From assembly GCA_018241025.1 (NCBI GenBank), contig JAFEEQ010000004.1, forward strand, positions 124,001 to 188,000: a DNA stretch of 64,000 bases, in the 5' to 3' direction. A program made the position numbers and the translations under genes. This DNA is from Pseudomonadota bacterium. GTDB taxonomy: Bacteria > Pseudomonadota > Alphaproteobacteria > Micropepsales > Micropepsaceae. The notes beneath the pieces were generated by a model that was not told the DNA's origin, ran no database searches, and saw only the letters and a list, made by a program, of their open reading frames with translations. This document shows positions 46,017 through 54,762 of the stretch, piece by piece (position 1 is the first letter of the stretch; the number at the start of each line of letters is the position of its first letter).

Positions 46017-47099
46017 TCAAAGCGCCACCAAAGCCGCGCTCACCACCTCGTTGGCATGAGCGAAAACCATGCGCTTCCAGTCGGGCGCATCGGGATAGAA
46101 CGCGTCACGCAACTCCAGCCGGATCGCTTCGGCATCCTTGTGCTCGTGGCGGTCCGGCGCGAAGCAGTGCAGCCAGTTGTCCTTGCGTAGCGCATTGAAC
46201 ACCGCGCGGGTGTCGCGCGTTCCCACTTCAAGCGCGGCGAAGGTCAGCTCGACGCCTTTGAGCCAGCTCGCCACCGCCTTGTCGATGGTGCCGGAAAGCG
46301 GCGCCGAAACGGACTCGCCCGCCTCGCTCGACGCAACGCGCTCGCCCCACATCGCCTTCGCCCGCTCATAGGGCGCGCTGCCCGGCAGGTCTTCGGTGAT
46401 CATCTCGCCGGCGCCGTAGTCGCCGAGGCCGGTGTGGAAATCGATGACGGTAAGCTTCTTCACGCCCTTCAGACTCTCGACGAAGACGTCCTTCAGCATT
46501 TTCAGCGACCACGCCTCTTGCGAACCGCCGTAATAGACGCCTTCGGGATAGCGATACTGGCCTTTGGAAATCGCCTCCTGCAACGCGAAGGCGCCATTGG
46601 CCTTGAGGTATTCCGTCAGTTTCGCGTTGGCGGATTTCAGCGCCGCGGGCGCGATGTCCTTCGGCGAGATGAACTCAGCCAGCGCATCGTAGGGCGCGTT
46701 CTCGGGCGGGTTGGTGAAGTCGACGCAATTGCGATTGATGTCGGCATTGTCCTCGTTCACGCGCCGGTCCCAGGCGAAACCATAAGGGTTGAGCGCATGC
46801 AGGAGGACGATCTTGGTCCCTTTGGGCGCGCGCTTCGCCAAGCCTTCCTGCAGCAATCCGGTCTGCACGCCGGAACCGAAATAGCCTTCGACGCCATGGG
46901 TGGCCGAGATCAGCAGCAGCGCCTTCTTCGCCGTGCGCGGGCCGATCACCGCAGTGTCGAGGAAGAGTGGCTTGCCGTCCCGCCCTTTCGCCTCGGGGTG
47001 GACGCGCGAGATGACATCGATGCCGGCCTGTTCGCAGGCTGTCACAAATGCGTGGCGGCCGCTGCGATAGTCGGAAGGGAAATAGTCTTCTGGGGTCAT
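46017..47099 (-). CDS. DUF2817 zinc carboxypeptidase-like protein
   Basis: A 360-residue member of the M14-like DUF2817 family. Zinc ligands are expected in [12 protein letters not shown] (His, Glu) and VIDFHTGLG (His), with a candidate catalytic Glu in [44 protein letters not shown] is highly conserved in the family. No signal peptide is obvious. ATG 47099 is used since homology starts near there. It diverges from the dipeptidase gene across a long inverted repeat. Confidence 0.85.
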   Translation of the reverse strand: MTPEDYFPSDYRSGRHAFVTACEQAGIDVISRVHPEAKGRDGKPLFLDTAVIGPRTAKKALLLISATHGVEGYFGSGVQTGLLQEGLAKRAPKGTKIVLLHALNPYGFAWDRRVNEDNADINRNCVDFTNPPENAPYDALAEFISPKDIAPAALKSANAKLTEYLKANGAFALQEAISKGQYRYPEGVYYGGSQEAWSLKMLKDVFVESLKGVKKLTVIDFHTGLGDYGAGEMITEDLPGSAPYERAKAMWGERVASSEAGESVSAPLSGTIDKAVASWLKGVELTFAALEVGTRDTRAVFNALRKDNWLHCFAPDRHEHKDAEAIRLELRDAFYPDAPDWKRMVFAHANEVVSAALVAL

Positions 47100-47146
47100 G
47101 GTGGGTAGTCTAAAACGCAACGCGTTCTTATTGAAGCGCGGGACTG

Positions 47147-47212
47147 CCATCCTTCGACAGGCTCAGGATGAGGTCCAAGCTCAATTCGCGTCCTGAGCCT
47201 GTCGAAGGATGG
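47147..47212. repeat. 22-bp perfect inverted repeat at the dipeptidase start
   Basis: Left arm 47147-47168 and right arm 47191-47212 are exact reverse complements around a 22-base loop; the arms contain CTTCGACAGGCTCAGGA and its complement, a motif widely repeated in proteobacterial intergenic DNA. The right arm holds GAAGGA (47204-47209), the binding site for ATG 47215, so the folded transcript would mask it. Confidence 0.9.
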
Positions 47213-47214
47213 AC

Positions 47215-47997
47215 ATGACCCAGTTCGGCCCCCTGTCGGAATTGCGCGAAAGGCCCATCGGGGCAGTGACCGAAATTCGGGCACGCCGCGGCGGCTATCG
47301 CGCCTATCCCATTGCGCGCTCGAACACGCTGCATGGCGAACCCATGGTCGAACTCAAGAGCTTGGGGCTGGCGGGCGAGAACTACTATCACGCGCGCCGC
47401 AATCCGCCCTATTGGCAGCGGATCGAGGGTTCGATCCCCGCTCTCCTGGCCCGCAGCTCCGTTGCCCAGCGCCTTGTACGGGTCGATGCGCGGCTCAGAT
47501 CGGCCGGCCTGCAATTGCATCTCTTCGATGCCTGGCGGCCGAAGGCGGTTCAGGCCTATTTCCACGACGTCTGGATGCCGGCCGAGCTGCGGCGCCGCAA
47601 TCCGTCGCTCACCGGCGATGCGCTGACGGCCGAGGTCGAGCGCTACTGGGCGGCGCCCAGCCGCGATGCCGATTCGCCGGCGCCGCACGCCACCGGCGCG
47701 GCGATCGATCTCACCATCCGCTGGATCGATGGCGATGCCCTTTGGATGGGCTCGCTCTTCGACGATGCGACGCCGCTGGCGCATCGCGACCGGTTCGAAG
47801 CGTTGGGCGATGGCGATCTGTCCTTCTCCGACGAAGAGGCCCGCGCCAATCGGCGCCTGCTCCACTGGCTGATGATCGAAGAAGGTTTCGCCGGCCACCC
47901 GGACGAGTGGTGGCACTATTCCTGGGGCGATCAGCTTTGGGCTGCTCTCACCGGCGCGGACGCTGCGCACTACGGCGAAGCGTCAGACGGCGTCTAG
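47215..47997 (+). CDS. ddpX: D-alanyl-D-alanine dipeptidase (VanX/DdpX type)
   Basis: Zinc peptidase that splits free D-Ala-D-Ala, used in cell-wall recycling or, in VanX, glycopeptide resistance. The 260-residue product has LFDAWRPKAVQAYF with the transition-state Arg, SPAPHATGAAIDLTI (zinc His and Asp) and HPDEWWHYSWG (catalytic Glu and zinc His). No signal peptide, so it is probably cytoplasmic. ATG 47215 is chosen because GAAGGA stands 5 bases before it; ATG 47209 is also in frame. Not near vanA- or ddp-type transport genes. Confidence 0.92.
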   Translation: MTQFGPLSELRERPIGAVTEIRARRGGYRAYPIARSNTLHGEPMVELKSLGLAGENYYHARRNPPYWQRIEGSIPALLARSSVAQRLVRVDARLRSAGLQLHLFDAWRPKAVQAYFHDVWMPAELRRRNPSLTGDALTAEVERYWAAPSRDADSPAPHATGAAIDLTIRWIDGDALWMGSLFDDATPLAHRDRFEALGDGDLSFSDEEARANRRLLHWLMIEEGFAGHPDEWWHYSWGDQLWAALTGADAAHYGEASDGV

Positions 47998-48960
47998 CGG
48001 CACGACGGCGCCGCCGTCCCTGAAGCCGGACAGATAGAGCTTCCCAAGCGCCAGCAGAGTTTCGCGTCTCCCTGCCTTCAGCCGTCCATCGCGGACTGCG
48101 GCGTGGAATTGCACCGGTGTCGGTGCATCCAGATCGGTTTCGGCATTGGCGCGGGGCATCGTCGCTGCTGCGCTGAACAGTACTCCGGCATAGTAGAGCC
48201 GTGTCAGCGCGCGGATATCGTGCAAGCGTGCCAGCATTGCAGGCTCAGTCACGCCTGCCGCGGAGAGCAGCCGCTCTTCGGCAATCGGCGCGGCGGCAAA
48301 ATTGTCCAGTGCGATGGCGATATCGACCAGCGGATCGTTGCGATAGGCCGACTCCCAATCGATCAGCCAAAGCCTCTCTCCATCATACAGGATGTTGCGC
48401 GGATTGGGATCGTTGTGTGCCGCCACCTGCATGCCCCATGGCGTGCGCGCACGAATGGCGTCGAGTTGCTCGGCGCAGGGCTGAAGCAACCCATCTCCAA
48501 ACAAGCCCGTTCGCATCACATGGGCGAACAGGCGCGACACGATTTCCGGATAGTCGAAGAAAGTCTCGAAACAGGGCAGTGCCTGCAACCGGCGCAACAG
48601 AGTGCCGACCGCTTCTGCCAGCGCAACCGGTCCTCCGGGGAATTCGCGCAAAGGCTTCTGCGCGATGTATGCGCTCATCGTTATGCCGTTTGCGGCATTG
48701 AGATAGTGCAGCGGTGGCGCGATGCCGGCCTCGGAAGCTGCACGCCATGACACGTATTGGCCGGGAAAGCGCAGCGGGCTCGGATCGCCCTCGACGCGCA
48801 GCAACGCGCGCTCCCCGTCTCGCTCGATGCGAAAGATCTGCGCACCCGAGGCGCCGCCGGCAATCGCCGTCGCGACAACGGGCTCCTCGCCGAAGATCGC
48901 TGTCAGCGCGGATCGGACTGCCGCCTGCTTCGCGGCCGGTACGGTCGCGAGCGGGTCCAT
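47983..48960 (-). CDS. Aminoglycoside/choline phosphotransferase family protein
   Basis: A 325-residue kinase-like protein with the APH fold: N-lobe GGASGAQIFRIERDGERALLRVEG, Brenner motif AAHNDPNPRNILYD with the catalytic Asp and Asn, and LIDWESAYRNDPLVDIAIAL with the metal-binding Asp. It may phosphorylate choline, a sugar, or an amine; resistance is not implied by the sequence. Its stop overlaps the convergent dipeptidase by 15 bases and the ATG lies 2 bases after the cyclase-like gene stop. Confidence 0.85.
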   Translation of the reverse strand: MDPLATVPAAKQAAVRSALTAIFGEEPVVATAIAGGASGAQIFRIERDGERALLRVEGDPSPLRFPGQYVSWRAASEAGIAPPLHYLNAANGITMSAYIAQKPLREFPGGPVALAEAVGTLLRRLQALPCFETFFDYPEIVSRLFAHVMRTGLFGDGLLQPCAEQLDAIRARTPWGMQVAAHNDPNPRNILYDGERLWLIDWESAYRNDPLVDIAIALDNFAAAPIAEERLLSAAGVTEPAMLARLHDIRALTRLYYAGVLFSAAATMPRANAETDLDAPTPVQFHAAVRDGRLKAGRRETLLALGKLYLSGFRDGGAVVPLDAV

Positions 48961-48962
48961 CG

Positions 48963-51191
48963 CTATTTCAGGATTGCGCGGAAAGCGCCGTCCCAGTTCT
49001 CGCCCGGCGGGTTTTCCTGGAAATAGGCGACCCGCTTCAGGTGCAGATCGTAGAGCTTCTGGCTCGCGCCGGAGAGCTTGCGGCACTGCTCGATCAACTC
49101 TCGTGCCTTGTCCCATTGCTGGGTTCGCAGCGACTGGAAGATGTGATCGTGGAACGTCAGCAGGGCGCGGAACTTCGGGCTGGCGCGCATCACCGGGCTG
49201 CCCAACATTGCGAACAGCTTTGTCGGCGTGTCGTGCACGCCGATGGCGATGTAGTCGACTTCGAGGAACGCAAAGCCGCGCTCCGCCGCCTTGCGCGTCG
49301 CGTCGGAAACGATCACCGCGGGGCCGTATTGCGCCGACAGGTCCTGGATGCGTTCGGCCTCGACCGCGCAATCGCCGGTGACGGAATAGGCCGTGCGGCC
49401 ATGGGCGGAGAAACCGCCGGCGATCGCCTGTCCGGTCGAAATGCCGATGCCGATCTCGACCGGCGCAAAGGCGACACCGTCATTACGTCGTTCATGGGTG
49501 ATGACTTCGTTGCTGCGCGCAATCGCTTCCATCATGCCGTTGGCGGCTTCGCAGGCGTGGATCGCGTGTTCGGCATCGTCCAGCGGCGCGTTCCAGAACG
49601 CGCTGAAACCGTCAGCCGTCAGCCGGTCGAGCGTGCCGCCCTTGGCCCGCGCCACATCCATCAGCGGGACCAGCACGCGCTGCATCAGCCGGGTGAAGGC
49701 GGCGGGATCGTCCTTGAAGGAATCCGCGAGCCCGCCGAATTCGCGCACGCTGCAATGCAGATAGGTCACGGTCCGGCTGACGCCGTCGAGCTTGAGCAGC
49801 GCCGGATTGCGCGCGATCTGCTCGATGATATGTGTGGGAAGCGATTCCGAAAATGCACTGCGCACCCGCGCCCGCGCCCGCGTTACATTTGCGACGCGCA
49901 CTGCGGCACAGGTCAGGAAGGTGAGCCCGAGCCCAAGCGACGGTCCAAGCGCATCGAGCAGCACGTGATCGGCCGAATAGAGCCGCCAGGAAATCGCGAG
50001 GCCGCCGCCGATCGCGGCCACGGTGAACAATCCAGCCCAGGCGATGCCGAAGCGCGCGAAGATCACGATCATCGCAATGCCGAAAAGCAGGAGGCAGATG
50101 AGCTCCGCCTCGATCGCCGATGCCGGGCGGCGGAGCGGCTCGCCGAGCAGGATATTCTCGAGTGCCTCGGCATAGATCCCAGCAATGCTGCGCGGCCCTC
50201 CGGGTGTCGCGATATCTTCGCCCGGCGGTCCCAGAATCACGATGGCGTTGTGCAAACCCGCCGCCTTGCCGGTATCGAGGTCTGCGGCGGAGATTCCGCG
50301 CGGCGCACCCTGCGCGGCGAACGCTATCCACAGCGCACCGTCCGTCGCCGTCGGCAGAGGACTTTTCAGTCCATCAACCGCGGCAATACCGGGCGGTGCG
50401 CCGAACAATCCGCTGTCGCCATCGTCGCTGCGCACGGTCAGCCGTTTCTTGCGTTCGAGAACGCGCAGCACTTCCGCGGTCAATGACGGTACCGCCACGC
50501 CGTTCAGGCGAAATGCCATCGGTGCGCGCCGCAGGATGCCATCGGCCTCACGCGGCAGGTTCAGCGCGCCATTGCCAAGACTGATCTTCTCGATATCGGG
50601 CAGCGCGCCTTGGGCGCTGGCAAATGCGATCGTGTGACCGAAGGGGTCCTTGCTACCGATGAAGCGCAGCGGCGCTTTCAACTCCGGCGTTCGCGAAGAC
50701 TGGGCAGCGCCGAGTTCAAAGCCGCTTACCGTGGCCAGCTGCGACAGCGATGCCGTCAGCGCATCGTCCGGCGACGGCATTTGTGAAAGCGCATGGCGCA
50801 GCTGGTCGCCAGCCGGTCCGGCGGGGACTTCGGCCAGAAGCCCGCGTGGCGAGGCGGGATCGGGCGTGTCGAGCGGAAAGGCGAGCACCGCCATCGCCGC
50901 GCCCTGCGTTTTCAACTCACCGAGCAGCTTCGCGATGACCGCATGCGGCCAGGGCCATTTGCCGAAGCGCTGCAGGCTGGCAGCATCGACATCGAGCGCG
51001 CGTACCGCATAGCCCGACTTCGCCAGCGTGTCCTGATAGGTCCGGGGCTGGCTGCGCTGATAGGAATCGAACAGCACGCCGCGCAGATGCGTCGCGACCG
51101 ACCCGGCATCGCTGCCGAGCATGAACAGCGCCGCCGCCAGCATGGCGAGCGGAAATGCCCAGGTCGCGATCGGTCTGCCCTGAAACTTCAT
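48963..51191 (-). CDS. CHASE2-class III cyclase-like protein with degenerate catalytic residues
   Basis: A 742-residue inner-membrane protein: N-terminal helix, a periplasmic CHASE2-like sensor domain (about 40-350), three membrane helices (about 355-430) and a C-terminal class III nucleotide cyclase domain (about 460-640). In the cyclase domain the first metal-binding Asp position reads HCSVREF (Ser), the base-recognising Lys reads DRLTADG (Arg), and the Asn of the GDAVNxxxR motif reads GDCAVEAER (Val). The second Asp and the Arg remain. Catalysis is therefore doubtful and a sensing or regulatory role is likely. A GTG at 51215 is an alternative start. Confidence 0.85.
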   Translation of the reverse strand: MKFQGRPIATWAFPLAMLAAALFMLGSDAGSVATHLRGVLFDSYQRSQPRTYQDTLAKSGYAVRALDVDAASLQRFGKWPWPHAVIAKLLGELKTQGAAMAVLAFPLDTPDPASPRGLLAEVPAGPAGDQLRHALSQMPSPDDALTASLSQLATVSGFELGAAQSSRTPELKAPLRFIGSKDPFGHTIAFASAQGALPDIEKISLGNGALNLPREADGILRRAPMAFRLNGVAVPSLTAEVLRVLERKKRLTVRSDDGDSGLFGAPPGIAAVDGLKSPLPTATDGALWIAFAAQGAPRGISAADLDTGKAAGLHNAIVILGPPGEDIATPGGPRSIAGIYAEALENILLGEPLRRPASAIEAELICLLLFGIAMIVIFARFGIAWAGLFTVAAIGGGLAISWRLYSADHVLLDALGPSLGLGLTFLTCAAVRVANVTRARARVRSAFSESLPTHIIEQIARNPALLKLDGVSRTVTYLHCSVREFGGLADSFKDDPAAFTRLMQRVLVPLMDVARAKGGTLDRLTADGFSAFWNAPLDDAEHAIHACEAANGMMEAIARSNEVITHERRNDGVAFAPVEIGIGISTGQAIAGGFSAHGRTAYSVTGDCAVEAERIQDLSAQYGPAVIVSDATRKAAERGFAFLEVDYIAIGVHDTPTKLFAMLGSPVMRASPKFRALLTFHDHIFQSLRTQQWDKARELIEQCRKLSGASQKLYDLHLKRVAYFQENPPGENWDGAFRAILK

Positions 51192-51394
51192 CTCGGATCC
51201 ATGCCGGCGAAGCACCAGCCTAACACGCTGCCGTCATCGCGGATGGCGGCGTCCGACGCAATGGAGGAACAGGCCCGACACCATCCGTCGCCCAAGATTT
51301 TCCCGTACTCGAACTTCGGAGGGCCATTGTTAAGGCCGAAACTTCTCGGTAACCATTTGAATTATATCGATGTTGTCGACGCAGCAGATTTTCT

Positions 51395-51408
51395 TGACGG
51401 TACCGTCA
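51395..51408. promoter_or_regulatory. Perfect 14-bp palindrome upstream of the diiron gene
   Basis: TGACGGTACCGTCA is fully self-complementary and lies 69 bases before ATG 51477, in the A+T-richer part of a 285-base gap. It is likely an operator for an unknown regulator. It does not resemble the TetR operator found at 52683. Confidence 0.55.
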
Positions 51409-51476
51409 TTTATTCTTGCCCTCGCGTCCGGGAGGCGTATCCTCCCACCAACAAAAGCCTGATGGGAGAGCACGAC

Positions 51477-52589
51477 ATGGAGAACATCACCAAGGATCCG
51501 GCCTATAACGCAGTCGATCCTTCCGACTTTCCGGCCATGTTGAGCCCGACACGCTATGGCGAGCGCTCGACGGCGTTCGACAAGATCATCAGCGCGACCC
51601 ATGACCATTTCTGGGATCCGCTCGACAAGAAGTACATCGACTTCTCGACGCCCTTCGACACGACGAAGGAATATCTGGTCAACCCGAACCTCAACGGCGA
51701 TCTCAAGACCGCGATCGGCGACAAGCTCGACGAAGGCCAGAAGATCAAGCTGGCGAATCTCGACACGCTATGGTCGCTGTCCTCGATCCTGCATGGCGAG
51801 CAGGGCGCGCTGTCGCTCTCCGCTTCGCTCTGCCACATCCTCCGCGATCCGGGTGCGCAGGAATACGCCGCCAACCAGACGCGCGAGGAAGCCCGTCACG
51901 TCACGGGTTTCTCGAAATACATCCATGCCCGCTGGGGCGCGCCCTGTCAGGTCGGTCCGGCGCTCGGCGGTCTCCTGACCGACATGGTCACCTCGCCGCT
52001 GGTCTGGAAGAAAATCGTCGGCATGCAGATGCTGGTCGAAGGTCTCGCCATGGGCGCCTTCGCGACTTTCTTCAAGGAAGCGCGCGATCCGCTGATGCGC
52101 CACCTGATGCAGCTCGTGATGACCGACGAAGCGTTCCATCACAAATTCGGAAAAATCTGGGCCGACCGCACGATCCCGTACCTCTCGAAGGGCGAGCATG
52201 AGCTGATCGAGGATTGGGCGGCGCAGGTCTTCCAGGTCCTGCTCTACAATCTCGGCTCGCCGGATCAGAAGGCCTGGATCTACGAGGCCGTCGGCCTCGA
52301 CCCGGTCTGGTGCCAGGGCGCGTTCATGGAAGCGCTGACGGACACCGCGATCCGCGCCGACATGCAGGACGCGACCAACATCTTCCGCGTGCTGGTCAAG
52401 ACCCTGCTCAAGGCCGGCATCATCACCGAGCGCACCAAGCCGGTGTATGCGGCGTATCTGGACATGGCCGAGCTCTATGCCGAAGGCGACCGCATGGTCG
52501 GCGACGACATCGCGGAAGAGGGCATCAAGTACCTCATACAGCTCAACGGCGGCACGCGCCTCGGCGCCTCGCTGCTCGCGGCCGAATAA
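51477..52589 (+). CDS. Ferritin-like diiron protein
   Basis: A 370-residue helical protein with a complete diiron ligand set of the R2/ferritin type: Glu108 in SILHGEQGAL, Glu138-x-x-His141 in TREEARHVTG, Glu188 in MLVEGLAMGA and Glu218-x-x-His221 in MTDEAFHHKFG. It is probably an oxygenase, desaturase or oxidase; the substrate and partner proteins are not seen. GGGAGAG at 51464-51470 supports ATG 51477. A strong terminator follows, so the gene is monocistronic. Confidence 0.8.
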   Translation: MENITKDPAYNAVDPSDFPAMLSPTRYGERSTAFDKIISATHDHFWDPLDKKYIDFSTPFDTTKEYLVNPNLNGDLKTAIGDKLDEGQKIKLANLDTLWSLSSILHGEQGALSLSASLCHILRDPGAQEYAANQTREEARHVTGFSKYIHARWGAPCQVGPALGGLLTDMVTSPLVWKKIVGMQMLVEGLAMGAFATFFKEARDPLMRHLMQLVMTDEAFHHKFGKIWADRTIPYLSKGEHELIEDWAAQVFQVLLYNLGSPDQKAWIYEAVGLDPVWCQGAFMEALTDTAIRADMQDATNIFRVLVKTLLKAGIITERTKPVYAAYLDMAELYAEGDRMVGDDIAEEGIKYLIQLNGGTRLGASLLAAE

Positions 52590-52613
52590 GCCCAAGTACA
52601 ATCGAATCCGAAG

Positions 52614-52641
52614 GGGCGGAGCGGCAACGCTCCGCCCTTTT
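52614..52641 (+). terminator. Rho-independent terminator
   Basis: A 9-bp perfect stem GGGCGGAGC / GCTCCGCCC with a 6-base loop is followed by TTTT at 52638-52641. It stands 24 bases after the stop of the diiron gene and separates it from the TetR promoter. Confidence 0.9.
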
Positions 52642-52656
52642 GCTTTGGGCGGGTGC

Positions 52657-52686
52657 TTGACCGATTTGATTGCGTAATGGTATGAA
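52657..52686 (+). promoter_or_regulatory. Promoter of the TetR-type regulator gene
   Basis: TTGACC at 52657-52662 and TATGAA at 52681-52686 are 18 bases apart. The -10 overlaps the palindromic operator at 52683-52700, which is the geometry of an autorepressed promoter. Confidence 0.6.
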
Positions 52687-52700
52687 TGAACATTCATTCA
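52683..52700. promoter_or_regulatory. TetR-family operator
   Basis: TGAATGAACATTCATTCA has perfect 8-bp arms around a CA centre. It overlaps the promoter -10 and lies 29 bases before ATG 52730 of a TetR gene, so the regulator very probably binds it and represses itself and the SDR gene. Confidence 0.8.
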
Positions 52701-52729
52701 CTTTTCAGCCTCCCAAAGCCCCATCACAA

Positions 52730-53320
52730 ATGTCTGACCTGAAAGAGATTTCCTCCCAGGACGACAAGCGGGTCCGGCTGCTCGACGCTGCGCTCGACCT
52801 GTTCGAGACCCGAGGCTTCGATGGCGTCGCGGTGCCGGAAATCGCGGCGAAGGCCGGGGTCGCGGTCGGCACGATCTATCGCTACTTCGCGGGCAAGGAG
52901 GCGCTGGTCAACGCGCTCTACCGGCGCTGGAAGGCGGCCTACAACGCCATCGTCTTCGCGCCGCTCGCTGACGGTCTCGCGCCTCGCGAACAGTTCTCGG
53001 CCTATTGGCAGCGCATGATGCTGTTTGCCCGCACCTATGCCCGTGCGGCCCGGTTCATGGACCTGCACCACCACGGCGACTATCTCGACGAGGAATCGCG
53101 CGCATTGAGCCGCCGCTATGCCGAAGTCGCCAAAAATTTCTTCGCCCAGGCCCACGCCGCCGGAGCGGTGCGCGACCTCGATCCAACCCTCGCCGCCGCA
53201 ATGATGTGGGGAGCGGCGACCGGCCTCGTGAAATTTTCGGCGCAGGGCGCGCTCGCCTTCGACGCGCAAGCCGCAACTGCAATGGAAGACGCGTTGTGGC
53301 GCGCTATCGCCAACGAATAG
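52730..53320 (+). CDS. TetR/AcrR family transcriptional regulator
   Basis: A 196-residue repressor with an N-terminal TetR helix-turn-helix: RVRLLDAALDLFETRGFDGVAVPEIAAKAGVAVGTIYRYFAGKEALVNALY at residues 12-62, and a ligand-binding helical domain. ATG 52730 is chosen because an upstream in-frame TTG at 52670 would run over the promoter and operator. The SDR gene starts 14 bases after the stop, so both form one transcript. The ligand is unknown; a lipid-like or ketone substrate of the neighbouring enzymes is a guess. Confidence 0.92.
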   Translation: MSDLKEISSQDDKRVRLLDAALDLFETRGFDGVAVPEIAAKAGVAVGTIYRYFAGKEALVNALYRRWKAAYNAIVFAPLADGLAPREQFSAYWQRMMLFARTYARAARFMDLHHHGDYLDEESRALSRRYAEVAKNFFAQAHAAGAVRDLDPTLAAAMMWGAATGLVKFSAQGALAFDAQAATAMEDALWRAIANE

Positions 53321-53334
53321 AGGAGAACACGTAT

Positions 53335-54138
53335 ATGGCCCGCAAACGCAAAGGCGAAGGACAGACCGCGCTCGTCACCGGCGCGAGCATGGGAATCGGT
53401 GTCGATCTCGCCGAATGCTTCGCGAAGGACGGCTACGATCTCATCCTCACCGCACGCTCCGAAGCGCAATTGAAAGACGTCGCCGCCCGCCTGGCCGCCG
53501 CGCACAAGATCAAGGCAACGCCGATCGCCATCGATCTCGGCGTGCCCGGCAATGGTGCGAAACTTGCTGAACAAATCGCGGCGCAAGGCCTGGCCGTCGA
53601 TGTTGTTGTGAACAATGCCGGTTACGGAATCGCTGGCGCGTTCAAGGGCTCGGACCTCGGTCAGCAGCTCGGCATGATCGATCTCAACGACCGTGCCCTC
53701 GTCGAGCTCACCCACATCTATTGGCCGCGCATGCTGGCGAACAAACGCGGCGGCGTGCTCAACGTCGCGTCGACGGCCTCGTTCCAGCCCGGTCCGCTGA
53801 TGGCGATCTACTACGCCTCCAAGGCCTTTGTGCTGTCGTTCTCCGAGGCGCTCTGGAAAGAGGCCGAGGGCACCGGCGTCCACGTCAGCTGCCTCTGTCC
53901 CGGCCCGACGGTCAGCCAGTTCCGTGAACGCGCCGGCACCGGCAAGACCAAGGTCGCGAGCAATCTCGGCAGCGCCATGGCTTCGGCGCCCGTGGCGCGG
54001 ATGGGTTATCGCGGCTGGCAGAAGAACCGCCGCGTCGTCATCACCGGCGGCCGCAACCGCATGCTGGCGAGCCTTGTGCCGTTTCTCCCGAGGCGTACCG
54101 TGCTCGGCATCGTCCACAACATGCAGAGCCCGATTTAG
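53335..54138 (+). CDS. Short-chain dehydrogenase/reductase
   Basis: A 267-residue NAD(P)-dependent SDR: TGASMGIG cofactor loop, LTARSEAQL (Arg suggests NADPH), NNAGYGIAG, catalytic Ser in NVASTASFQPG and YYASKAF (Tyr-x-x-x-Lys). The C-terminus with CPGPTVSQF and RMLASLVPFLPRRTVLGIVHNM is typical of acyl-chain- or steroid-like SDRs. AGGAG at 53321 supports the start. In the same transcript as the TetR gene. Its TAG overlaps the convergent broken DUF2199 gene. Confidence 0.9.
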   Translation: MARKRKGEGQTALVTGASMGIGVDLAECFAKDGYDLILTARSEAQLKDVAARLAAAHKIKATPIAIDLGVPGNGAKLAEQIAAQGLAVDVVVNNAGYGIAGAFKGSDLGQQLGMIDLNDRALVELTHIYWPRMLANKRGGVLNVASTASFQPGPLMAIYYASKAFVLSFSEALWKEAEGTGVHVSCLCPGPTVSQFRERAGTGKTKVASNLGSAMASAPVARMGYRGWQKNRRVVITGGRNRMLASLVPFLPRRTVLGIVHNMQSPI

Positions 54139-54715
54139 ACCGAAATTGCGTGCCCGTGCAGGGCATAAATTTCCAGCAGGCGGTCGAGCGTAATTCCATT
54201 GCGCGCCTCGACCGCGAGCGGATGATCCGTGGGTTCGAGCTCGATCCAGGGGCGCAGCCCGCCATCTCGCGGATGAATTTGGCACTTAAGATTGATCGTG
54301 CTCGGCGCGTAGCCCGGTAGTTCGTTTGCGAACCAGCCAAACCAAGGGCCCTCGCTGCCCTGGCCACCATTGTCGAACGTCTCGACATAGCGCTCGAAAT
54401 TCTTGCGCGAGAGCGTCGACCAGGCCCATAACCGAACGTCGCGCTGTCAACCGTGCCCCTTAGGGGCAACTCCAGCCCGCAGCGCACGAAGAAATGCTCT
54501 CCGTCCAGAACGCAGAAATCCTGGGTAAGGATGTGCTGAGCGCCCGGGAGCGCCGCATTGGACTTCGCTTCGGAAGAAGGGCCAGGCCAGACTGCCGGCT
54601 TGTCCACGCCGAGACCCATGATCCCGCAATGGACTGTGCCGCATCCTTTGCAGAGCCAGTCCTTCGCCAGAAATTCAGCCCAGCGCGGATCGATCGCTTG
54701 TTCGCCGCCTTTCAA
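54135..54715 (-). pseudogene. Frameshifted DUF2199 gene
   Basis: The minus strand encodes a DUF2199-type protein: KDWLCKGCGTVHCG (zinc-like Cys motif), LTQDFCVLDGEHFFVRCGLELPLRGT in one frame to about 54428, then the same family continues in another frame: WSTLSRKNFERYVE, GPWFGWFANELPGY, RPWIELEPTDHPLAVEARNGI to the TAA at 54135. One base is missing near 54424-54427 (TATGGGCC|TGGTCG). A TTG at 54715 is a possible start; no ATG is near. The gap 54139-54762 holds nothing else. Confidence 0.75.
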
Positions 54716-54762
54716 CCTGCCCCGCTTGAATTCGCCGATGGGGTTGATGCTACGCTTGCCGC

